Assembly (NCBI RefSeq): GCF_900148835.1
Contig: NZ_FRYK01000003.1
Span: 62,001 to 126,000 of the forward strand
DNA length: 64,000 nucleotides
DNA from: Flavobacterium cucumis
GTDB lineage: Bacteria; Bacteroidota; Bacteroidia; Flavobacteriales; Flavobacteriaceae
Reading direction: 5' to 3'
The notes below the pieces were generated by a model. The model had not been told where the DNA came from and did not search any database. It was given only the letters and a program-made list of their open reading frames with translations. Shown in pieces: positions 27,771 to 36,694 of the stretch (the stretch's first letter is position 1; each line of letters starts with the position of its first letter). The translations under genes and the position numbers were made by a program.

Positions 27771-28442
27771 ATGAAAAATCTCTTAATTTTATCGGCAATA
27801 ATGCTATTTTATGCTTCTTGCAAAGAACGAGCAGCAGAATACCCTATTGGTAACACATATTATTATCAAGAACCACAGCCTATCAATGATTCAGAGTTAA
27901 ATTCAATTCCAAATAAATATTTAGGATTGTATGTAAATGAAGATTCCATCTATTTGAATGTTTCCAAAAAAATGATTGCTAAAGAAAGTTTTTTTAAATT
28001 TCGAATCCATAAAAATAGTTTAGATTCAATTGCTGATGAAATTGTGAGCGATAATGGTAAATATAGGTTCAAAAATGAAACGACTTTTTTAGAAGATAAA
28101 ATTATTGGAGATTCTATTGAATTTTCAAAAAAGGAAATAGATACTTTTTTTATCTTTTCTGATAAACAAAAAGCGAAACGGATTAATGGTAAGTTGGTTA
28201 TAAGTGATAAAGATTCCATTTATTGGCAATCTAAATTGGTTTATTTGAATAAAGATAAATTGGTAATTAAGTATTTGTATTCGGATGATGATTTAAGAAA
28301 AATGGATTCTATAACTAAAGTAAAATCCAAACAGTTAGATTCGACAACGTATGTGATTTTTCCATCAAGATCTGAATTTAAAAGATTTTTTGAAGTTAAA
28401 AACTTTGGTTATGAATCAAAATACAAGAAAATTGCAAAATGA
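27771..28442 (+). CDS. Lipoprotein of unknown function
   Basis: From the ATG at 27771 the 223-residue product begins MKNLLILSAIMLFYASC, a lipoprotein signal with Cys17. An in-frame codon at 27732 would add a tail that lacks signal-peptide character and overlaps the ychF terminator end. The mature part is Lys/Asp/Ser-rich without recognised motifs. Its last four bases overlap the next gene (ATGA), so the two are translationally coupled. Confidence 0.75.
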   Translation: MKNLLILSAIMLFYASCKERAAEYPIGNTYYYQEPQPINDSELNSIPNKYLGLYVNEDSIYLNVSKKMIAKESFFKFRIHKNSLDSIADEIVSDNGKYRFKNETTFLEDKIIGDSIEFSKKEIDTFFIFSDKQKAKRINGKLVISDKDSIYWQSKLVYLNKDKLVIKYLYSDDDLRKMDSITKVKSKQLDSTTYVIFPSRSEFKRFFEVKNFGYESKYKKIAK

Positions 28443-29110
28443 AAATTATCAAAAAGCTGCTGAAATACATAGTGATTTTCATTTTATCATTGGTCACGTA
28501 TTTGTTAATCGTAACGTTATTGTCTTTTATTTCTGTAAACGAAGATTTGGTTGAAAATCAAAAAGAAATTCCCATTTACATTCTAACAAACGGTGTGCAT
28601 ACCGATATCGTTTTGCCAATTAAAAATGAACATCACGATTGGTCAAACCAACTCAAATTTGAAGAAACAAAATCAAAAGATACTACGTATCAATATGTAG
28701 CTTTAGGCTGGGGCGATAAAGGTTTTTATTTAGAAACACCAACTTGGGCAGATTTAAAAACAAGTACAGCTTTAAAAGCGGTTTCAGGATTGAGTTCGTC
28801 AGCAATGCATGTAACGTTTTATAAAAATTTGAAAGAGAATCAATCTTGCAAAAAGATTCAAATTTCGTTAGAAAATTATAAAAAGTTAATTGCATTTATT
28901 AACGAATCTTTCCAAATCAAATCAGGCGATTTCCTAAAAATTGAAACCGATGCCGTTTACGGAAAACACGATGTTTTTTACGAAGCAAACGGAAGTTATT
29001 CATTATTTTACACTTGCAATTCTTGGGCAAACCAAGCCTTAAAAGCAGCCAATCAAAAAGCTGCTCTTTGGACAATTTCGGATAGTGGAATTTTTAGACA
29101 TTATGAGTAA
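28439..29110 (+). CDS. TIGR02117/DUF2459 family membrane-anchored protein
   Basis: The 223-residue protein has one N-terminal transmembrane helix (about 8-30) and a periplasmic domain of the DUF2459 (TIGR02117) family. It shows NGVHTDIVLPI, VALGWGDKGFYLETPTWADL and a conserved YTCNSWANQALKAA block. The H and C/N residues in these blocks suggest a papain-like (NlpC-type) hydrolase site, but that is inference. It is translationally coupled to the lipoprotein upstream. Confidence 0.82.
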   Translation: MKIIKKLLKYIVIFILSLVTYLLIVTLLSFISVNEDLVENQKEIPIYILTNGVHTDIVLPIKNEHHDWSNQLKFEETKSKDTTYQYVALGWGDKGFYLETPTWADLKTSTALKAVSGLSSSAMHVTFYKNLKENQSCKKIQISLENYKKLIAFINESFQIKSGDFLKIETDAVYGKHDVFYEANGSYSLFYTCNSWANQALKAANQKAALWTISDSGIFRHYE

Positions 29111-29236
29111 TTAGAAAGTCTTTTTTCTTAACTCTTTTTTCTATCTTCTTAACCATATTTTGTCAATAACTTCTCGGTTTTTCGCTTCTAAACTTTGGAG
29201 ATAAATGCTATATTGCACAAAATCCAAAATCTGTCT

Positions 29237-31090
29237 ATGTTAGAGCAAAATCAATATACCGAAGACAACATACGTTCGCTCGATTGGAAAGAGCACATTC
29301 GTATGCGTCCGGGTATGTATATCGGAAAATTAGGTGACGGTTCATCGCCTGATGATGGTATTTACATTCTGTTAAAGGAAGTAATGGACAACTGTATCGA
29401 TGAATTCGTTATGGGTGCCGGAAAAACCATTGAAGTCACTATCAAAGATAAATTGGTAACCGTTCGCGATTACGGTCGAGGCATTCCGTTAGGAAAAGTA
29501 GTCGATGTAGTTTCCAAAATGAACACAGGAGGAAAGTACGATTCTAAAGCCTTTAAGAAATCTGTTGGTTTAAATGGTGTCGGAACAAAAGCCGTGAATG
29601 CGCTTTCAAATTATTTCCGTGTAGAATCCGTTCGTGATAACCAACAAAAAGCAGCCGAATTCTCAGCTGGAAATCTAACACTTGAAGAAGATATTCAAGA
29701 AACTACTAAACGAAAAGGAACCAAAGTTTCTTTCGTTGCTGATGATACGATTTTCAAAAATTACAAATACCGAAACGAGTACATCATTAAAATGCTCAAA
29801 AACTATTGTTATTTGAATCGTGGTTTAACGATTTATTACAATGGTGAAAAATACGTTTCGGACTATGGATTGAAAGATTTATTAGAAGAAAATATTTCGG
29901 CAGAAGATATGGTATATCCTATCATTCACTTGGAAGGAGACGATATCGAAGTCGCAATTACGCACAGTAAATCTCAATATTCTGAAGAATACCATTCGTT
30001 CGTAAATGGACAAAACACTACACAAGGAGGAACCCATTTAGGTGCTTTTCGTGAGGCGATTGTAAAAACCATCAAAGAGTTTTACAACAAACCTTTCGAA
30101 GCTTCTGATATTCGTAAATCAATTGTGTCTGCAGTTTCGGTTAAGGTTGAAGAACCCGTATTCGAATCACAAACGAAAACTAAATTAGGTTCTACCGATA
30201 TCGGTCCAAATGGTCCAACGGTTCGTACGTTTGTAAATGATTTCATCAAAACGAATTTAGATAACTTCTTACATAAAAATCCAGAAGTTGCCGATGCGTT
30301 ACTTCGTAAGATTTTGCAAGCCGAACGTGAACGTAAAGAACTTTCAGGAATTCGTAAATTAGCTAAAGAACGCGCTAAAAAAGCAAGTTTACACAATAAA
30401 AAATTACGTGATTGCCGTGTGCATTTAACCGATGCTAAAAATCCTAGAAGTTTAGAAAGTACGCTTTTTATTACCGAGGGAGATTCGGCTTCGGGTTCGA
30501 TTACCAAAAGTCGCGATGTAAATACACAAGCGGTTTTCAGTTTACGTGGAAAGCCCTTGAATTCGTATGGAATGACGAAAAAAATCGTGTACGAAAACGA
30601 AGAATTCAATTTATTGCAGGCCGCATTAGACATTGAAGAATCGATGGAAGATTTGCGCTACAACAACATCGTAATCGCAACTGATGCCGATGTGGATGGG
30701 ATGCACATTCGCTTGTTGTTGATTACGTTTTTCTTACAGTTTTTTCCTGAGTTAATCAAAGACGGACACTTGTATATTTTACAAACGCCTTTATTTCGTG
30801 TGCGAAATAAAAAGGAAACGATTTACTGTTACAGTGAAGAAGAACGCGTTAACGCCATCGAAAAACTAAAACCAAAACCAGAAATCACCCGATTCAAAGG
30901 ATTAGGGGAGATTTCGCCAGATGAGTTTAAGCATTTCATAGGGCAAGACATTCGTTTAGATCCTGTCATGTTAGATAAAGCCACCACGATTGAAACCTTG
31001 TTAGAGTTCTACATGGGTAAAAACACCCCAGACCGACAAGAGTTCATCATCAACAATTTGAAAGTGGAGTTGGATGTGGTAGAGAAGTAA
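29237..31090 (+). CDS. parE: DNA topoisomerase IV subunit B
   Basis: The 617-residue type IIA topoisomerase ATPase subunit has a GHKL ATP site ([42 protein letters not shown]). The TOPRIM motifs are EGDSASGS near residue 413 and DADVDGMHI near 481. It is of GyrB/ParE length without the GyrB insertion, and its pairing with a ParC-like gene downstream supports topoisomerase IV. The start at 29237 ([20 protein letters not shown]) is preferred over an in-frame codon at 29195. A GxxExxY gene and repeats interrupt the usual parE-parC adjacency. Confidence 0.95.
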   Translation: MLEQNQYTEDNIRSLDWKEHIRMRPGMYIGKLGDGSSPDDGIYILLKEVMDNCIDEFVMGAGKTIEVTIKDKLVTVRDYGRGIPLGKVVDVVSKMNTGGKYDSKAFKKSVGLNGVGTKAVNALSNYFRVESVRDNQQKAAEFSAGNLTLEEDIQETTKRKGTKVSFVADDTIFKNYKYRNEYIIKMLKNYCYLNRGLTIYYNGEKYVSDYGLKDLLEENISAEDMVYPIIHLEGDDIEVAITHSKSQYSEEYHSFVNGQNTTQGGTHLGAFREAIVKTIKEFYNKPFEASDIRKSIVSAVSVKVEEPVFESQTKTKLGSTDIGPNGPTVRTFVNDFIKTNLDNFLHKNPEVADALLRKILQAERERKELSGIRKLAKERAKKASLHNKKLRDCRVHLTDAKNPRSLESTLFITEGDSASGSITKSRDVNTQAVFSLRGKPLNSYGMTKKIVYENEEFNLLQAALDIEESMEDLRYNNIVIATDADVDGMHIRLLLITFFLQFFPELIKDGHLYILQTPLFRVRNKKETIYCYSEEERVNAIEKLKPKPEITRFKGLGEISPDEFKHFIGQDIRLDPVMLDKATTIETLLEFYMGKNTPDRQEFIINNLKVELDVVEK

Positions 31091-31096
31091 GCGTAG

Positions 31097-31190
31097 CACA
31101 AAGTTTCACAATGTAAGGCACAAAGTCACTCAAAGGAATTTTAAGCATTGTGAAACTTATTGAAAAACATAGTGTAACATTGAGATATGA
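31097..31190 (+). repeat. Palindromic repeat copy A, upstream of the GxxExxY gene
   Basis: This copy starts 7 bases after the parE stop. It contains an exact 13-bp inverted repeat, AAGTTTCACAATG at 31101-31113 and CATTGTGAAACTT at 31146-31158. Its first ~50 bases match copy B (31587-) at about 45 positions. The GxxExxY start codon is 7 bases after its end. Confidence 0.8.
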
Positions 31191-31196
31191 TAAAAT

Positions 31197-31571
31197 ATGA
31201 CTGAAGAAAACGAAATAAGCCGAATAATTTTAGATTGTGCCTACAAAGTTCATACAAAGTTAGGTTCAGGATTGTTGGAAAAAGTGTATAGAGAATGTTT
31301 AGCTTATGAGTTAACAAAATGCGGATTAGAAGTTAAACAAGAATGTCCATTTCCAGTTATTTATGAAGATATAAAAATGGATTGTGGTTACCGAGTAGAT
31401 ATTCTAGTAAATAATAAAGTTATAGTTGAATTGAAAGTAGTTGAAGATTTTACTATTGAACATACTGCTCAATGTTTAACTTACATGAAACTATCGGAAT
31501 GCAGATTAGGATTGCTTTTAAATTTTTATAAGAAATCATTAAAAGACGGTATAAAAAGATTAATATTATAA
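31197..31571 (+). CDS. GxxExxY protein (putative PD-(D/E)XK-like fold)
   Basis: The 124-residue protein carries the family signature G25-LL-E28-KV-Y31 and a nuclease-like D68...E78-L-K80 arrangement (RVDILV then VIVELK), followed by Gln92. This agrees with the family's assignment to the PD-(D/E)XK superfamily. Biochemical function is unknown. The gene lies between parE and parC, flanked on both sides by related palindromic repeats, which is odd for a housekeeping pair and suggests a cassette. Its codon use is more A/T-rich than parE and parC. A stand-alone nuclease or repeat-binding protein is inference. Confidence 0.88.
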   Translation: MTEENEISRIILDCAYKVHTKLGSGLLEKVYRECLAYELTKCGLEVKQECPFPVIYEDIKMDCGYRVDILVNNKVIVELKVVEDFTIEHTAQCLTYMKLSECRLGLLLNFYKKSLKDGIKRLIL

Positions 31572-31586
31572 CATTGTTTTTTGGTA

Positions 31587-31680
31587 CACAAAGTATCACA
31601 ATGTAAAGCACAAAGTCACACAAATTAATTTTAAAACATTGAGTTACTTCGTAAAAAACTTTGAGAATCATAGTGCTAAA
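31587..31680 (+). repeat. Palindromic repeat copy B, downstream of the GxxExxY gene
   Basis: It begins CACAAAGTATCACAATG, differing at one base from the first 17 bases of copy A in the same orientation. It continues with a diverged right half ending in CATAGTGCTAAAAA. Together A and B flank the GxxExxY gene as direct repeats. Confidence 0.75.
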
Positions 31681-31708
31681 AAAACAAAAAAAAACAAAGT
31701 AGAAATAT

Positions 31709-31769
31709 AAACATTGTGAAACTTAGTGTAAACTTTGAGTAACATAGTGATACAAAAACATGAAAGAAG
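31709..31769 (+). repeat. 61-bp direct repeat copy C (duplicate of the parC leader)
   Basis: About 57 of 61 bases match copy D at 31886-31946. The copy includes an ATGAAAGA start equivalent to that of parC. From this ATG (31760) a 25-codon frame runs to TAA at 31837, and I see no sign that it is a real gene. The remaining 31838-31885 is A/T-rich with nothing evident. Confidence 0.8.
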
Positions 31770-31885
31770 TAGTTGTTGATTGTAATATCAAAACCAAGAA
31801 TTCCACAATCACTGTCTACGGAATTGAATTCGGTTAAGTATAGAATTAGATATTTGTAATTATTACAGAAAAAAGAATAAATTTT

Positions 31886-31946
31886 AAACATTGTGAAACT
31901 TTGTGTAAACTTTGAGTAACATAGTGCTACAAAATCATGAAAGACG
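31886..31946 (+). repeat. 61-bp direct repeat copy D (parC leader and start)
   Basis: This copy supplies the untranslated leader and first codons of parC (ATG at 31937). CATTGTGAAACTTTGTG at 31889-31905 is the exact reverse complement of the first 17 bases of copy A (31097-31113). The whole parE-parC spacer is therefore bounded by an inverted repeat. Confidence 0.8.
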
Positions 31947-34645
31947 AAGAAGATAACATCATCCCAGAAGACGACAATTTAGAGCATCAAGACCAGCCTC
32001 AAAAAGAGGAAGGTTTTGAAGATATTCATTTGTCAACGGGACATCATTTTTACGAAAACAACGAAAATCCAGAGGATACCATTACGAAAGTTACAGGAAT
32101 GTACAAGGATTGGTTCTTGGATTACGCTTCCTATGTAATTTTAGAGCGTGCCGTTCCTGCGATTGAAGACGGTTTTAAACCGGTACAACGTCGTATTATG
32201 CATTCCATGAAAGAGTTGGATGACGGTCGTTATAACAAAGTGGCGAATATCATCGGACACACCATGCAGTATCATCCACACGGAGATGCGAGTATTGGCG
32301 ACGCAATGGTGAACATCGGACAAAAAGATTTGTTGATTGATTGTCAAGGAAACTGGGGGAATATTCTAACCGGTGACGGAGCCGCAGCTCCACGTTACAT
32401 TGAAGCACGGATTTCAAAATTTGGCCACGATGTGTTGTTCTCGCCAAAAGTTACCCAATGGCAATTGAGCTACGATGGTCGTAAAAACGAACCGATTCAT
32501 TTACCCGTAAAATTCCCATTATTGTTAGCGCAAGGTGGTGAAGGTATTGCCGTAGGTTTATCGACTAAGGTTTTACCTCATAATTTCATTGAGTTAATTG
32601 ATGCGTCAATTAAAATTTTAAAAGGAAAACCATTCACTTTATTCCCAGATTTTCCAACAGCCGGAATTGCCGATGTTTCTAACTATAATGATGGAATGCG
32701 AGGTTCTCGTGTTCGTGTGAGAGCTAGAATTGCACCTTTAGATAAAAATACGTTGGTGATTACCCAAATTCCATTTTCAACCGATACGACCAAATTGATT
32801 GATAGTATCTTGAAAGCCAATGAAAAAGGAAAAATCAAGATCAAGAAAATTGAAGACAATACCGCTGCTGAGGTTGAAATCTTAATCCATTTACAACCCG
32901 GAACTTCACCAGACAAAATGATTGATGCGTTATATGCGTTCACCGATTGTGAATTGTCTATTGCGCCTCTAGGTTGTGTGATTGAAAATTGCAATAAGCC
33001 TTTATTTATTGGCGTTTCCGATATTTTGAAGATTTCTACGAATCGTACTTTGAATATTCTAAAACGCGAATTGGAAATTCAATTAGACGAACTTGAAGGC
33101 AAGTGGCATTTTGCGAATTTAGAAAAGATTTTCATTCGTGAAGAGATGTATATCGACTTCAAATTGTATTCGGATAGAGATTCGCTTTACAACTACATGT
33201 ACGACCGATTTGAGCCTTTCAAAACCATTTTAATCCGCGAAATTGAAGACGATGATTTGCAACGTTTGACGCAAATTCCAATGATTCGTATCACACGATT
33301 TGACTCGGATAAAGCTGACGATGCGATTGCGAAATTGGAAGCCGAAATCGAGCAAGTGAAATACCATTTAGATCATTTGATTGATTACGCGGTAGATTAT
33401 TTCACCAATTTAAAAGACAAATACGGAAAAGGAAGAGAACGCTTAACCGAATTACGTAATTTCGATAATATTCAAGCGACGAAAGTAGTATTGCGTAACC
33501 AAAAGTTCTATGTGAATAGAGAAGAAGGTTTCGTAGGAATGGGCTTGAAAAAAGACGAATACGTGGGCGAATGTTCCGATATAGATGACATTATCGTTTT
33601 CTTACGCGATGGAAAAATGATGGTAACGAAAATTGATGATAAAAAGTTCATCGGTAAAGACATTATACACGTTGCTGTTTTTGATAAAAACGATAAACGT
33701 ACCATTTACAACATGATGTATCGTGATGGTAAAAACGGTTCAACTTTTATCAAGCGTTTCAATGTTTCTGGGGTAACTCGTGACAAATTCTATGATTTAA
33801 CACAAGAAAAATCAGGATCGATGGTGTCCTATTTTTCAGCGAATCCAAATGGAGAAGCAGAAGTGGTGACTATTTTATTGCGTCAAGTAGGAAGTGTGAA
33901 AAAACTGAAATGGGATGTCGATTTCTCTGAAATTGCAATCAAAGGAAGGGCTTCACGCGGAAATACAGTAACCAAACATCCAATCAAAAAAATAGAACTC
34001 AAAGAAAAAGGGATTTCTACACTACGTCCCAGAAAAGTTTGGTTTGATGATACGGTGCAACGTTTGAATGTAGATGGAAGAGGGGAGTTATTAGGCGAAT
34101 TTAAACCCAATGACCGCTTATTAATTATCAATCAATCAGGAAAACTGAAAACGATAATACCAGAGCTTTCTACCCATTTTGAAGAAGATATGATTGTTTT
34201 GGAAAAATGGAATCCAAATAAACCGATTTCGTGTATTTATTTTGATGGCGAAAAAGAACGTTATTTTGTGAAACGTTTCTTAATTGAAAACGAAAACAAA
34301 GAGGAAATTTTCATAACCGAACACGAAAAATCACAATTGGAGATTGTAGCTACCGATTGGCGTCCAGTAGCGGAAGTTGTTTTTGCGAAAGTCAAAGGCG
34401 TTCAAAAGGAAAATCAGGTAGTCGATTTAGAGCAATTCATAGCAGTAAAAGGAATTAAAGCGTTAGGGAATCAATTAACTGCGGATAAAATTAAGCAAAT
34501 CAATATGTTGGATCCTCTGCCTTATGAAGAAGTTTTGGAAGAACCAGAAATTCCAATTAACGATGCTACAGATGAAGGAAACGATATTCAAGATTTCAAT
34601 ATAGAATTAGACGACGACGGACAAATTACGTTGTCTTTGGAATAA
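31937..34645 (+). CDS. parC: DNA topoisomerase IV subunit A
   Basis: The 902-residue type IIA DNA cleavage subunit contains the active-site tyrosine in APRYIEARIS (near residue 154). Upstream lie the conserved YHPHGDASIGDAMV and FKPVQRRIMHSM. A long C-terminal beta-pinwheel region (about 540-830) and an acidic tail (about 860-902) follow. The first ~45 residues are an acidic extension. With ParE it decatenates daughter chromosomes. The start codon lies within the repeat-derived leader, so expression may depend on the repeat. Confidence 0.95.
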   Translation: MKDEEDNIIPEDDNLEHQDQPQKEEGFEDIHLSTGHHFYENNENPEDTITKVTGMYKDWFLDYASYVILERAVPAIEDGFKPVQRRIMHSMKELDDGRYNKVANIIGHTMQYHPHGDASIGDAMVNIGQKDLLIDCQGNWGNILTGDGAAAPRYIEARISKFGHDVLFSPKVTQWQLSYDGRKNEPIHLPVKFPLLLAQGGEGIAVGLSTKVLPHNFIELIDASIKILKGKPFTLFPDFPTAGIADVSNYNDGMRGSRVRVRARIAPLDKNTLVITQIPFSTDTTKLIDSILKANEKGKIKIKKIEDNTAAEVEILIHLQPGTSPDKMIDALYAFTDCELSIAPLGCVIENCNKPLFIGVSDILKISTNRTLNILKRELEIQLDELEGKWHFANLEKIFIREEMYIDFKLYSDRDSLYNYMYDRFEPFKTILIREIEDDDLQRLTQIPMIRITRFDSDKADDAIAKLEAEIEQVKYHLDHLIDYAVDYFTNLKDKYGKGRERLTELRNFDNIQATKVVLRNQKFYVNREEGFVGMGLKKDEYVGECSDIDDIIVFLRDGKMMVTKIDDKKFIGKDIIHVAVFDKNDKRTIYNMMYRDGKNGSTFIKRFNVSGVTRDKFYDLTQEKSGSMVSYFSANPNGEAEVVTILLRQVGSVKKLKWDVDFSEIAIKGRASRGNTVTKHPIKKIELKEKGISTLRPRKVWFDDTVQRLNVDGRGELLGEFKPNDRLLIINQSGKLKTIIPELSTHFEEDMIVLEKWNPNKPISCIYFDGEKERYFVKRFLIENENKEEIFITEHEKSQLEIVATDWRPVAEVVFAKVKGVQKENQVVDLEQFIAVKGIKALGNQLTADKIKQINMLDPLPYEEVLEEPEIPINDATDEGNDIQDFNIELDDDGQITLSLE

Positions 34646-34646
34646 C

Positions 34647-34676
34647 GAAAAGCCTTTCAATTTGAAAGGCTTTTTT
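34647..34676. terminator. Bidirectional terminator after parC
   Basis: AAAAGCCTTTCAA and TTGAAAGGCTTTT form a near-perfect hairpin between the convergent parC and membrane-protein genes, with T/A runs on both sides. Confidence 0.85.
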
Positions 34677-34678
34677 GC

Positions 34679-35248
34679 TTATTGGATATTTTTCAAAAAC
34701 GCTAAAATTTCCATTTCATTTTTTAATTTTTTTCTTAAGAAAAAGGCAAAACCTATTAAAAATCCATAACCACTAACCACTAGGTATATGAAGAATGGAG
34801 TTGAAAATTCCGTTTTGAATGTTGGGATTAATAGTGAAAAGCCTAATAAGTAAACCATATAGATAATAGGAGTAACGACATAATGAATTTTTTTTCTCCA
34901 CTCATAAAAAGCAGTTGCTTTTTTACAGTAATCAACTAAGGGTAATGAAGTATTTAGAGACTCAAATTTTCTTATACTAACCCCTTCAATTAGAATACGA
35001 ATTAACATTGAGCTTATCATTAGTGCTAATCCTAATGTAAAAAAGGAAAAAGAATAGCTTCCTATCCAAATAAAATAGGTAATCAAAATTAATGTTGTGA
35101 TGCCAATAATTACTAGAGTGCCAATGTGATTTAATTGTATCTTTTTGGAATGTTCTTCTGCCATTACAATCAATTCAGCTGTATTTTTTTTGTGATTTGA
35201 AATACTTTGGGCATTCCAAATATCTTGTAAATTTTCGAATGTTTTCAT
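34679..35248 (-). CDS. Membrane protein coupled to ECF sigma factor, possible anti-sigma
   Basis: From the ATG at 35248 the 189-residue product has a cytoplasmic N-terminal stretch of about 40 residues (MKTFENLQDIWNAQ) and four predicted transmembrane helices (about 41-62, 68-88, 121-142, 146-167). The start overlaps the sigma-factor stop as ATGA. Position and topology fit a membrane-bound regulator of the sigma factor, but no zinc anti-sigma motif is seen. The anti-sigma role is inference from context. Confidence 0.7.
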   Translation of the reverse strand: MKTFENLQDIWNAQSISNHKKNTAELIVMAEEHSKKIQLNHIGTLVIIGITTLILITYFIWIGSYSFSFFTLGLALMISSMLIRILIEGVSIRKFESLNTSLPLVDYCKKATAFYEWRKKIHYVVTPIIYMVYLLGFSLLIPTFKTEFSTPFFIYLVVSGYGFLIGFAFFLRKKLKNEMEILAFLKNIQ

Positions 35249-35730
35249 TGTTGTACACATTGAGTTAAATTTTTTTTGATTCGGTGAATACGAACTCGTA
35301 AAGATTCTTCTTTGATTCCTGTAACATCCGAAATTTTTTCATAATCAAATCCTTCTAAAATCATAAGGATAATTATTTTACCTGTTTCATCTAGTTTTTG
35401 AATGCAATCGTACATCTTTTTTAGTTGTACATCTTTTTCTTCTGAATAATTTTCCGAAGGAATTATGGGAAACGAATCGGTGTTAAATTCTTTCTTTGAT
35501 TTTTTCTTTCTGAGATGTAACAAACAGGTGTTGACGGCTATTCTGTATATCCAAGTGCTAATGTTTGCTTCCTTTCGAAACGTATCTAGTTTTTCCCAAA
35601 TTTTAATAAAAACTTCTTGAGAGGCATCGTCAGCAAGAGCAGTATCCCCTTGGAAGTAACCTTTACAAAGTCGGAATACTTTTGGATAGTGTTCTTGATA
35701 AATGATATTGAACTGTTGCTTTTTATCCAC
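35245..35730 (-). CDS. ECF-type RNA polymerase sigma factor
   Basis: The 161-residue sigma-70 family factor has region 2 (about 10-75: YPKVFRLCKGYFQGDTALADDASQEVFIKIWEKL, STWIYRIAVNTCL). Region 4 is at about 105-160 (LDETGKIIILMILEGFDYEKISDVTGIKEESLRVRIHRIKK). It lacks regions 1 and 3, as ECF factors do. It starts one base after the hydrolase stop and is translationally coupled to the membrane protein downstream, so all three form one operon. Confidence 0.92.
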   Translation of the reverse strand: MDKKQQFNIIYQEHYPKVFRLCKGYFQGDTALADDASQEVFIKIWEKLDTFRKEANISTWIYRIAVNTCLLHLRKKKSKKEFNTDSFPIIPSENYSEEKDVQLKKMYDCIQKLDETGKIIILMILEGFDYEKISDVTGIKEESLRVRIHRIKKNLTQCVQQ

Positions 35731-35731
35731 T

Positions 35732-36568
35732 TTAGTTCAGTGTTAGTTTGACATTTTTTAAAAACCATTCGGGTTGATCATACATTACAAAGTGAGCTGC
35801 ATTTTCAGCATAATGTATGACTACACTTGGTAAATTTTCATATTGCTTGGTATAAGTGTTTTTAACCATTTCTAAGTTTGGAGATGATGCCGCTAAAATT
35901 ACAACAGGAATTTTAATTTTTGCAATATCTTTTCTCAAATCTAAATTAAGCATATCGATATATCCATAAACATAGGTTTTTCTGTCGGCTAAACACATCC
36001 ATTTGTTAATGGTTTCGTGTTTGTTTTTATTCAAGCACATATACGAAACGGATTGAGAATTCATAGAGTCGAATTCAGTCTTACTCATTTTAAGCATCGC
36101 ATTGCTTTGTGGGTTATCATAAGGTATTTTTTCTCCCTTATAATTAGGAATCATTAAAGCAGCAGATCCTGGAAGCGCATCCACTAAAATTGCTTTTTTG
36201 AACATAGCTGTTTCGGTAGCAGCTAACCAAAGGCTTAGTGTTCCGCCTAAACTATGTCCCATCAAAGTGGGTTTTTCTAATTTTTCTTCTTTTACATATT
36301 TTATAATTTCCTCTTTAATGGTTGTTAGCCATGGTGTTTCGATTGGGGAAACATTCCCAAATCCAGCAAAAGTAAAAATGTGACATTCGTTAGTTTTTGA
36401 TAATTCTGTAACGGTTTCTTCCCAAAGTTCGCCCGTACATCCAAATCCTGGGAACAATAAAATAGGTTCTCCTTTTCCTTTTACATTTACCGTAAATGCT
36501 TTTTGACCATTTGAAATTTGTGTAATAAAGACCATGGCTAATGCCATTAAAAATGATTGCGTTTTCAT
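35732..36568 (-). CDS. Secreted alpha/beta hydrolase
   Basis: The 278-residue product from the ATG at 36568 has a signal peptide (MKTQSFLMALAMVFITQISNG) and an alpha/beta hydrolase fold. The oxyanion region is LLFPGFGCTGELW, the nucleophile Ser is in GHSLGGTLSLW, and the likely catalytic His is in YAENAAHFVMYDQP. It should be periplasmic or extracellular. It heads the operon with the ECF sigma factor and membrane protein. The frame opens upstream at 36604, without signal-peptide character there. The substrate is unknown. Confidence 0.85.
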   Translation of the reverse strand: MKTQSFLMALAMVFITQISNGQKAFTVNVKGKGEPILLFPGFGCTGELWEETVTELSKTNECHIFTFAGFGNVSPIETPWLTTIKEEIIKYVKEEKLEKPTLMGHSLGGTLSLWLAATETAMFKKAILVDALPGSAALMIPNYKGEKIPYDNPQSNAMLKMSKTEFDSMNSQSVSYMCLNKNKHETINKWMCLADRKTYVYGYIDMLNLDLRKDIAKIKIPVVILAASSPNLEMVKNTYTKQYENLPSVVIHYAENAAHFVMYDQPEWFLKNVKLTLN

Positions 36569-36694
36569 GTTGTTTTTGTTTAAATTTACCTTTTGATACA
36601 TCATGTTTCAAATTGTTACATGATTTTATTGATTTTTATCATTTTTCATTCGAATTTAAAAATTTAACTTCGTCCTAAATTAATACATAACAAC

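Noticed and set aside
30082..30633. 183-codon open frame antisense to parE
   Set aside because: It lies wholly inside the conserved parE coding region, and its composition is that of an antisense shadow with no family similarity.
31572..31936. Possible retron or structured RNA between the GxxExxY gene and parC
   Set aside because: No reverse transcriptase gene is nearby, and the structure is explained by repeat copies rather than one folded RNA.
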